Assembly (NCBI GenBank): GCA_025458735.1
Contig: JALORV010000010.1
Span: 1-9,543 of the forward strand
DNA from: Burkholderiaceae bacterium
GTDB lineage: Bacteria > Pseudomonadota > Gammaproteobacteria > Burkholderiales > Burkholderiaceae
Direction: 5' to 3'
DNA: 9,543 bases
Of the stretch, positions 1 through 5,671 are shown piece after piece. Both the position numbers and the translations under genes were made by a program. How positions within the stretch are numbered: position 1 is the first letter of the stretch; each line of letters opens with the position of its first letter. The notes below the pieces were generated by a model. That model was not told where the DNA came from, searched no databases, and saw only the letters and a program-made list of their open reading frames with translations.

Positions 1-98
1 ACTACACGTCGAAGTTTTTCCTGCGGCCGCACTACCAGCTCGAGGGGCTGACGGTGTCGCTGCGTCTGGTGTCCACGCTGCCTTCGCAGAAGAAGTAG
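1..98 (+). CDS. tssC: TssC (VipB) contractile sheath large subunit, 3' end only
   Basis: This is the C-terminal tail of the T6SS sheath protein TssC, which forms the cytoplasmic contractile sheath with TssB. The reading frame enters at base 3 and runs 31 codons to TAG at 96-98. The visible residues include YTSKFFLRPHYQLEGL followed by a short SLRLV strand and a Lys-Lys end. This matches the very conserved TssC C-terminus, in which the terminal strand takes part in the sheath handshake. The rest of the gene lies upstream of the window. The next gene is hcp, the usual order in these clusters. The identification rests on a short but highly characteristic tail and on the context. Confidence 0.93.
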   Translation, partial: YTSKFFLRPHYQLEGLTVSLRLVSTLPSQKK

Positions 99-165
99 GA
101 CATCCTGCTCCCCGACTGAACCCGCCTCGAAAGCGTCTCTCCCCTCGGAACCCTTCATACCTCTC

Positions 166-170
166 AGGAG
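166..170 (+). promoter_or_regulatory. Ribosome binding site of hcp
   Basis: AGGAG lies 9 nt upstream of the ATG at 180 and is a good Shine-Dalgarno match that fixes the hcp start. The 81-nt gap after tssC (99-179) shows no clear terminator and no convincing sigma-70 or sigma-54 promoter. A separate hcp promoter is possible but not supported by sequence. Confidence 0.75.
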
Positions 171-179
171 AATTTCATC

Positions 180-659
180 ATGGCAATCGACACCCACATC
201 AAGTTCGATGGCGTCGACGGCGAGGCCACCCACAAGGATCACAAGAACGAGATCCAGGTGCTCTCGTGGGGTTGGAATGTGAGCAATGCCACCAACGTCG
301 GCGCCGGCGGCGGCAGCGGCAAGGGCAAGGCCGAGGCCGGCGAACTGTGGTTTGACCATACCTACGACAAGGCCTCGCCGATCCTGGCCAAGAAGTGTGC
401 GCAGGGCGCTCACTTCAAGGAGGTGGTGCTGACCTCGCGCAAGGCCGGTGAAGGCCAGAAAGACTTCCTCAAGGTCACCATGAAAGAGGTTTACATCACC
501 TCCGTGGGCATCAGGGGCGACAGCGGCGGTGATATCAACGACTCCGTCAGGATGAGCGTTGGCTCGATCGACTTCTCGTACAAGGCGCAGGACGAGAAGG
601 GTGCCCTGACGGGCGAGGTGAAGTTCGGCTGGAACGTCAAGACCACCGAGATCACCTGA
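180..659 (+). CDS. hcp: Hcp / TssD, T6SS inner tube protein
   Basis: The product is a 159-residue Hcp-family protein, the usual length for the hexameric ring subunit that stacks into the T6SS inner tube and is expelled with effectors when the sheath contracts. Family features include the start MAIDTHIKFDGVDGEA, the IQVLSWGW strand with W30 and W32, and a Gly-rich loop (about residues 41-50). A central helix (DKASPILAKKCAQG) is followed by EVVLTSRKAG and DFLKVTMKEVYITSV, and the protein ends in a VKFGWNVK strand. The Gly-Lys-Ala-rich loop before the LWFDHTYDKAS segment corresponds to the extended loop seen in H1-like Hcp proteins. There is no signal peptide, as expected. Codons are strongly biased (AAG, GGC, ACC), consistent with an abundant product. 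It has its own strong ribosome binding site and is flanked by untranslated gaps of about 80 nt on both sides, unlike the coupled genes further down. Confidence 0.97.
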   Translation: MAIDTHIKFDGVDGEATHKDHKNEIQVLSWGWNVSNATNVGAGGGSGKGKAEAGELWFDHTYDKASPILAKKCAQGAHFKEVVLTSRKAGEGQKDFLKVTMKEVYITSVGIRGDSGGDINDSVRMSVGSIDFSYKAQDEKGALTGEVKFGWNVKTTEIT

Positions 660-739
660 TCCCGAAGCCGTGCGCCGAGGGTGCTCTTCATGGGCCCCCG
701 CGCGCGCGGCGCCGTCCTGAGGCGTGAACCGGAGACGTC
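660..739 (+). other. Spacer between hcp and the second hcp-like gene, with GC palindrome
   Basis: This 80-nt non-coding gap contains a 12-nt self-complementary alternating GC tract at 698-709, preceded by a C run. It could fold as RNA and weaken read-through or protect the 3' end of the hcp message. It lacks a loop of normal size and any T tract, so it is not called a terminator. Confidence 0.3.
731..734 (+). promoter_or_regulatory. Ribosome binding site of the second hcp-like gene
   Basis: GGAG lies 5 nt before the ATG at 740. It supports that ATG as the start and hence a protein with an N-terminus about 14 residues longer than that of the first Hcp. Confidence 0.6.
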
Positions 740-1264
740 ATGGCGTCGGCAAGCAGCAGTGGAATCAGCACAGGCGGTTCGGCCGCAGACGTCTTCCTGC
801 ATGTGCAGACCAAGCGTGCAGGCAAGATCAAGGGCGAGGCCATCAGCCCCGGGCACGTGGACGACATTGCCGTCACCGCCTGGCAATGGGGGCTGTCGGC
901 GAGTTCCGCGCTCGGCCACAGTCAGGCGACGGCACGCCGTTCGTACACCGCCCTGACCATCCACAAGCAGATCGATGCGGCCACCACGCCGTTGATGTCC
1001 GCCCTGGCCACCAACGACGAAGTCAAGGAAGCCAGGTTGACGATGCGGCGGGCTGGCGGCGAGCAGGAGGATTTCTTCATCGTCACGCTCAAGGGCGCCC
1101 GCGTCAGCGGCGTGCAGCACGCCACCGACGAGACCGGTGGCACGCGCGAAACGGTGTCTTTCGCGTTCACCGAGGTCGAGGTCGAGTACCGGCTGCAGAA
1201 GTCCAGCGGTGGACGCGGGGGCAGCACGGTGTTCACCGACAACATGCCGCAGGCGGAGTCGTGA
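740..1264 (+). CDS. Second, divergent Hcp-family (TssD-like) protein
   Basis: The product is a 174-residue Hcp-family protein encoded directly after the canonical hcp. It keeps the Hcp register: a KGEA motif near the first strand, an IAVTAWQWG strand (two Trp spaced like W30 and W32 of the first Hcp), a helix with IDAATTPLMSALA, and then EARLTMRRAGG and DFFIVTLKGARVSGV. Late strands contain EVEYRLQK. It differs from its neighbour throughout. It carries a Ser/Gly-rich N-terminal extension (about residues 1-16) and lacks the long Gly-Lys loop. Its last segment, GGSTVFTDNMPQAES, replaces the usual FGWNVK strand. There is no added effector domain, so it is not an 'evolved' Hcp toxin. The stop overlaps the tagJ GTG start, which ties its translation to TagJ. 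It may be a minor tube subunit, a tip or initiation ring, or a cargo-specific carrier. Family assignment is secure; the special role is inference. Confidence 0.9.
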   Translation: MASASSSGISTGGSAADVFLHVQTKRAGKIKGEAISPGHVDDIAVTAWQWGLSASSALGHSQATARRSYTALTIHKQIDAATTPLMSALATNDEVKEARLTMRRAGGEQEDFFIVTLKGARVSGVQHATDETGGTRETVSFAFTEVEVEYRLQKSSGGRGGSTVFTDNMPQAES

Positions 1265-2067
1265 CGACGCCCACGGCCGAATCGCTCGTCGCCGCCGGTG
1301 ACCCCGGCGCGGCCCTCGAGACCCTGCAGCGCCAGGTGCGCGCCAACGCGGGCGACGCGCATTTGCGCGTCTTCCTGTTCCAGCTGTTGTGCGTGCTCGG
1401 CAAATGGCAGCGTGCGCTCGACCAGCTCAAGGTCTGCGGTGAGCTCGATGCCGGCACGCTCGCGATGGTGAACACCTATGGCGCCGCGCTGCAGTGCGAG
1501 GCCGTGCGCGAAGCTGTCTTCGACGGCCGCACGCTGCCGCACGTCTTTGGCCCGCCGACGGACTGGGTGGCGTCGCTCGCGCAAGCACTGCAGCTCCAAG
1601 CCCAGGGTCACCAGGCGCAGGCCGCGCAGCTGCGCTCCCGGGCGCTGGAGCAGGCGCCGGCCAGCCAGGGCCGGTTAGACGGCCAGGGGTTCGAGTGGAT
1701 CGCCGATGCCGATTCGCGGCTCGGCCCGGTGCTCGAGGTGGTGATCAACGGTCGCTACGGCTGGCTGCCGTTCGAGCACCTGCGGCGACTGTCGATCGAG
1801 CCCGTCGCCGACCTGCGCGACCTGGTCTGGATCCCGGCGCACCTGACCTTCGTCAACGACGCCGATACGGTCGCGCTGATCCCGGTCCGGTATACCGGCA
1901 CGACCTCGGGCGCCGATTCCGCGCTGCTGATGTCGCGCAAGACCGAGTGGCTGGAGATCGCCGATGACCAGTACCGCGGCCTTGGGCAGCGCGTGCTGAC
2001 CACCGACGGCGGCGACCATGCCCTGCTGGACGTGCGCGAGATCGTGACCACCGGCAGCTCCCGTTGA
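1261..2067 (+). CDS. tagJ: TagJ / ImpE (HsiE1-like) T6SS accessory protein
   Basis: The product is a 268-residue protein of the ImpE/SciE/TagJ family, named HsiE1 in the P. aeruginosa H1-T6SS. The N-terminal part (about residues 1-110) is helical and TPR-like (AGDPGAALETLQRQVRAN, then a Leu-rich pair around GKWQRALDQL). The C-terminal part carries the family signature: WLPFEHL at 168-174 and EPVADLRDLVWIPA at 180-193. HsiE1/TagJ is known to bind the N-terminus of the sheath protein TssB and to associate with ClpV in T6SS classes that carry it. GTG at 1261 is chosen because it gives the normal family length and overlaps the upstream TGA. The open frame extends further upstream, but there it overlaps the hcp paralogue and has no family similarity. 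It is followed after 9 nt by tssE. Confidence 0.93.
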   Translation: MTTPTAESLVAAGDPGAALETLQRQVRANAGDAHLRVFLFQLLCVLGKWQRALDQLKVCGELDAGTLAMVNTYGAALQCEAVREAVFDGRTLPHVFGPPTDWVASLAQALQLQAQGHQAQAAQLRSRALEQAPASQGRLDGQGFEWIADADSRLGPVLEVVINGRYGWLPFEHLRRLSIEPVADLRDLVWIPAHLTFVNDADTVALIPVRYTGTTSGADSALLMSRKTEWLEIADDQYRGLGQRVLTTDGGDHALLDVREIVTTGSSR

Positions 2068-2076
2068 GCCCGTCCC

Positions 2077-2601
2077 GTGGCTGCACCCGAACTCCGTGAC
2101 CGGCTGCAGCCCGCGCTGATCGATCGCCTGACCGACGACGCGCCTGCGCAGCGGACCGAACCCGAGACTCGGCGCGTGATGTCGAAGTCGCAGCTGCGGC
2201 AGGCGGTGCTGCGAGACCTGGGCTGGTTGTTCAATGCCACCCAGCCCCAGCCACAGTGGAGCGCGACTCATCCCCTGCTTGCGGGCAGCGTGTTGAACTT
2301 CGGGTTGCCACCGCTGTCGGGCCAGCGCCTGTCCAAGCTCGACGTCGGCCAGCTCGAGCGCACGCTGCGGCAGGCGATCCTGCGCTTCGAGCCGCGCATC
2401 CTGCCCGAGACCCTGACCGTGCGGGCGCTCGAGGCCAGCAGCGTGCTCGATACGCACAACATGATCGAGTTCGAGATTCACGGTCACCTGTGGGCGCAAC
2501 CCGTTCCGCTGGAGATCCTGCTGCGCACGCGGATGGACCTCGAAGCCGGCGAGGTCGAGGTCCGTGACGCCTCGGCCGTGTCGCCGGCGCGCGAGGGTTG
2601 A
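2077..2601 (+). CDS. tssE: TssE, gp25-like T6SS baseplate wedge protein
   Basis: The product is 174 residues and belongs to the GPW/gp25 family, the baseplate wedge component that contacts the sheath and TssF/TssG. Conserved parts are RLQPALIDRLTDD near the N-terminus, LRQAVLRDLGWLFN at 40-53, SVLNFGLPPLSG at 71-82, and ILRFEPRI at 101-108, where the conserved E-P-R of this family sits. The start is GTG at 2077. An internal ATG at 2179 (residue 35) would remove the conserved ALIDRLTDD segment, so the GTG is preferred even though the upstream Shine-Dalgarno is weak. Translation probably depends on ribosomes finishing tagJ 9 nt upstream. The stop TGA shares its final A with the tssF ATG. Confidence 0.95.
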   Translation: MAAPELRDRLQPALIDRLTDDAPAQRTEPETRRVMSKSQLRQAVLRDLGWLFNATQPQPQWSATHPLLAGSVLNFGLPPLSGQRLSKLDVGQLERTLRQAILRFEPRILPETLTVRALEASSVLDTHNMIEFEIHGHLWAQPVPLEILLRTRMDLEAGEVEVRDASAVSPAREG

Positions 2602-4493
2602 TGGATCCGCGGCTGACGCGCCTGTACCAGGATGAACTGGCCTACCTGCGCGAGCTCGGCCGGGAGTTCGCGCGTGAGCACCCGAAGATCGCGGCGCGCC
2701 TGGGCATGGAGGGGCTGGAGGTCGCCGACCCGTATGTGGAACGGCTGCTCGAGGGCTTCGCGTTCCTCACGGCGCGGGTGCAGCTCAAGCTCGAGGCCGA
2801 GCAGCCGCAGCTGATCGCTCACCTGCTCGAGTCGCTGTATCCGAACTTCCTGGCCCCGGTGCCCTCGATGATGGTGGTGCGGTTTGCCATCGATCCGACC
2901 GACCCCAATCTTGCGCGCGGCTATCCAGTGCCGCGCGGCAGTGCCGTGTTGTCGCTGCTGCCGCGCGGGCAGGATACGCAGTGCGAGTTCCGCACCGCGT
3001 CGGCGGTCACTCTGTGGCCGCTGCAGTTGGCCGGCGTGCAGTATTTCTCGCAGGCTTCCGACCTGGAGCTGGCGCGCTGGCCGGCGGCACGGTCCGCCAA
3101 GGGCGGATTGCGCATCCGCCTGCGTGTCGGCGGCGGCCTGAGCTTCGACGAACTCGGCGTCGACCGCCTGTCCTTTTATATCAGCGCCCCCGACGAGGTG
3201 GCGTTCCGGCTGCACGAACTGGTGCTCGGAGCGTCGATCGGCACCCTCGTCGGCGTGGTCGCGAAAGACGCCCAGCCGCTGCGCTGGGGTGACGCCATCA
3301 CGGTTCGCCCGCTGGGTTTCGATGACGACGAGGCGCTCCTGCCCGAGACCCTGCGCGCGTTTTCGGGCCAACGGCTGCTGCAGGAGATCAGCGTGCTGCC
3401 GCAGCGCCTGCTCTTCTTCGAGCTGGGCAACCTGGCGGCGCGGCTGGCCGGTATCAAAGGTGACGAGGCCGAGCTGATCGTGCTCTTCGCCCGGGGCGAC
3501 CCCGCCCTGGAGACGATGGTCGACGAAGGCAGTCTGGCGATCTTCTGCACGCCGGCGGTCAACCTGTTCCCGAAGCGTCTCGACCGCGTGGCGCTCGGCC
3601 CGGGAAGCTGGGAATACCACGTGGTGCCCGACCGCACGCGTCCGATGGACCTCGAGGTCCACAGCATCGACCGCGTCGTCGGTCACGGCGGCGGGCGCAG
3701 CGACGGCTTCGACGGCCCACTCGAATTCAAGCCGCTGTTTGCAAGCCGGTACGAACCGCCGGTCGAGGGGCACGGCTACTACACGGTGCGCCGTGAATTG
3801 CGGCGCCTGTCTGAGCGCCAGCGCAGCCAGGGCGCCAGGGTGCCGTCGTATGTCGGCGAGGAGGTCTTCATCTCGCTCGTCGACGGCCGGCACGGGGCGT
3901 TCCGCGAGGGGCTGAAGCAGCTGTCGGTCACCGCGTGGGTGACGAACCGCGATCTGCCCGTGCTGTTGCCGACGGCCGGCCAGCCGGGTGAGCGTGTGTG
4001 GCAGCTCGACGCCCCGGGCCCGGTCACCGGCGTCGATTGCCTGCGTGGCCCGACGCGTCCGGTGTCGCGGCAACCGGTCGGCGACATCGGCTGGCAACTG
4101 GTCACGCAGGTCACGCAGAACCACCTGGAACTCGGCGACGAACCGGCGCGCGCCGCAGCGGCCTTGCGCGACCTGCTGCGTCTGTACGGCCCGCCCAACG
4201 ACGTCGTCTGGGCGCACCAGGTCGAAGGGGTGCACGGGCTCAAGACGCGGCAGTCGGTCCGGCGCCTGCCGTTTCCGGGGCCGCTCAGCTTCGGTTGCGG
4301 TATCGAGATCGAGCTCGAGCTCGACGAGCAGAGTTTTCAAGGCGCCAGCGCTTTCCTGCTCGGCAGCGTGCTCGAACGCTTCTATGCACGCTTCGCCGCG
4401 ATCAACAGCTACACCCAGCTCACCTTGCGCAGCCAGCAGCGCGGCGTCATCAAGGCCTGGCCTGCACGCGGCGGCTGGGGGCAGATCGCATGA
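2601..4493 (+). CDS. tssF: TssF / ImpG (VasA) T6SS baseplate protein
   Basis: The product is 630 residues, close to the usual TssF length of about 600. TssF is the largest part of the TssE-TssF2-TssG baseplate wedge, at the base of the tail near the membrane complex. Recognisable family segments are the N-terminus LTRLYQDELAYLRELGREFA, then HPKIAARLGM, DPYVERLLEGFAFL and LLESLYPNFLAPVPSM (about residues 5-90). Further on are WQLVTQVTQNHLEL at 498-511 and a C-terminal LGSVLERFYARFAAINSYTQ segment from residue 587. The start chosen is ATG at 2601, which overlaps the tssE stop as TGATG and has GAGGG just upstream. TTG at 2598 would add only one residue. The stop overlaps the tssG ATG. The large antisense open frame over this gene is a high-GC shadow. 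Confidence 0.96.
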   Translation: MDPRLTRLYQDELAYLRELGREFAREHPKIAARLGMEGLEVADPYVERLLEGFAFLTARVQLKLEAEQPQLIAHLLESLYPNFLAPVPSMMVVRFAIDPTDPNLARGYPVPRGSAVLSLLPRGQDTQCEFRTASAVTLWPLQLAGVQYFSQASDLELARWPAARSAKGGLRIRLRVGGGLSFDELGVDRLSFYISAPDEVAFRLHELVLGASIGTLVGVVAKDAQPLRWGDAITVRPLGFDDDEALLPETLRAFSGQRLLQEISVLPQRLLFFELGNLAARLAGIKGDEAELIVLFARGDPALETMVDEGSLAIFCTPAVNLFPKRLDRVALGPGSWEYHVVPDRTRPMDLEVHSIDRVVGHGGGRSDGFDGPLEFKPLFASRYEPPVEGHGYYTVRRELRRLSERQRSQGARVPSYVGEEVFISLVDGRHGAFREGLKQLSVTAWVTNRDLPVLLPTAGQPGERVWQLDAPGPVTGVDCLRGPTRPVSRQPVGDIGWQLVTQVTQNHLELGDEPARAAAALRDLLRLYGPPNDVVWAHQVEGVHGLKTRQSVRRLPFPGPLSFGCGIEIELELDEQSFQGASAFLLGSVLERFYARFAAINSYTQLTLRSQQRGVIKAWPARGGWGQIA

Positions 4494-5671
4494 GTGCGGC
4501 ACCCGGCGCCGCGCAGGCTGGCCCGGTGTCGGACGGGTCCGGTGCCGGCGGCGTCGGCGCCAGCGGAGCGATCGATGCGGGGCCTGGGGCGCCCGAGGCG
4601 AAGATCGACACGCTCCGCGAAGCGGTCGATGCGTTGCTCGCCGATGTGACGAAACAGCCCTGGGCGTACGACTTCTTCGCGCTGATGCGCCGGCTCGACG
4701 CGCTGCACCCGGGTGCTCCGCGAACCGGCTCTGCCCTGCGGCCGGGGCAGGAACCCTGGCGCCTGACACAGGTGCCCGAGCTCGACTTCGCCCCGGCCGC
4801 CATCGCCGCCCTCGAACGCCCCGTCGCGGCTCCGCCGCGGCTGGGTGTGCGGTTTCTCGGCCTGCTCGGGCCCCAGGGTCCGATGCCGCTGCACTTCACC
4901 GAGTACGTGCGCGACCGGCTGCAGCATCACGGCGACCGCGCGCTGGCGCACTTCCTAGACCTGTTTCACCATCGCCTGCTGTCGCTGTTCTATCGTGCCT
5001 GGGCGCAGGCGCAGCCGGTCGTGCACCGGGACCGGCCGCGAGACAACCGGTATGCGGCGTGGCTTCGCGCTGCCGCCGGCCTCCCGCCCGGGATTGGGGG
5101 CGTGCTCCCGCCGGACGCGCTCACGTTCCAGGCCGGACTGCTGGCCAGCCGCAGCCGCCACCCCGAGGCGATGCTGAAGGTGCTGCGCTCGTACTTCGGC
5201 CTGCCCGTCGCGTTCGAGTCGAATGTCGGCGAGTGGCTGGAAATCGAGCCGACGGACCGTTCGCGACTGGGGTTCGCGAGCAACCGCCCCGAGCGCAGCG
5301 TGCCGCCCGAAACGCGGCTCGGCCGCTCGGCCAACGCCGGCGGCAAGGTCTGGGATCGGCAGTACCGCTTCCGGCTGCACCTGGGGCCGCTGACGGCCGC
5401 GCAATACCGGGCGTTCCTGCCTGGCGGGCAGGCCTGGCCGGCGCTGCAGGAGTGGGTGCGCCTGCTGGCCGGCCCCACCTTGCGCTGGGACGCGCAACTG
5501 GTGCTCGCCGCCAACGAGCGACCCGAGCCGCGGCTCGGCCGGGTCGTGCAATTGGGGCTGACCGCCTGGCTCGGCCGCGGTACGGCGCGCCGGAACCCGT
5601 CAAGGCAGCACCTCAGACTGCGCCCGAAACCCGTGTTGTCGCCACGCCAAGGCGGAGGACCCGATGCCTGA
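4490..5671 (+). CDS. tssG: TssG / ImpH (VasB) T6SS baseplate protein
   Basis: The product is 393 residues of the TssG family, the baseplate wedge protein that partners two TssF copies and TssE. Family segments are YDFFALMRRLDAL at 60-72, GLLGPQGPMPLHFTEYVRDR at 124-143, and FLDLFHHRLLSLFYRAWA at 155-172. A later segment reads FQAGLLASRSRHPEAMLKVL, and LGLTAWLG lies near the C-terminus. The ATG at 4490 overlaps the tssF stop as ATGA. This start gives an unusual low-complexity N-terminus: residues 1-38 are rich in Ala, Gly, Ser and Pro, before the first helix TLREAVDALL. Most TssG proteins begin close to that helix. No better start with a ribosome binding site is visible, so the extension is probably real. 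The last 8 nt overlap clpV. Confidence 0.95.
   Translation: MSAAPGAAQAGPVSDGSGAGGVGASGAIDAGPGAPEAKIDTLREAVDALLADVTKQPWAYDFFALMRRLDALHPGAPRTGSALRPGQEPWRLTQVPELDFAPAAIAALERPVAAPPRLGVRFLGLLGPQGPMPLHFTEYVRDRLQHHGDRALAHFLDLFHHRLLSLFYRAWAQAQPVVHRDRPRDNRYAAWLRAAAGLPPGIGGVLPPDALTFQAGLLASRSRHPEAMLKVLRSYFGLPVAFESNVGEWLEIEPTDRSRLGFASNRPERSVPPETRLGRSANAGGKVWDRQYRFRLHLGPLTAAQYRAFLPGGQAWPALQEWVRLLAGPTLRWDAQLVLAANERPEPRLGRVVQLGLTAWLGRGTARRNPSRQHLRLRPKPVLSPRQGGGPDA
5654..5658 (+). promoter_or_regulatory. Ribosome binding site of clpV inside tssG
   Basis: GGAGG is placed 5 nt before the ATG at 5664 and lies within the last codons of tssG. It is the strongest Shine-Dalgarno in the downstream half of the operon and fixes the clpV start. 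Confidence 0.75.

Noticed and set aside
724..1260. Upstream extension of the tagJ frame to 724
   Set aside because: The extended part fully overlaps the second hcp in another frame, reads as Arg/Gly-rich noise and would make TagJ much longer than its family. GTG at 1261 fits.
740..1264. Second Hcp as an effector (toxin) fusion
   Set aside because: The protein is only 174 residues and is filled by the Hcp core plus short tails, leaving no room for an extra catalytic domain.
4311..4322. Palindrome GAGCTCGAGCTC within tssF as a regulatory site
   Set aside because: It lies inside the coding frame for an alternating Glu-Leu strand (EIELELDE), and codon use explains the repeat.
2484..4769. A 761-codon open frame on the minus strand opposite tssF and tssG
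   Set aside because: It spans the tssF/tssG junction and is antisense to both. Its composition is typical of a GC shadow and it has no credible domain.
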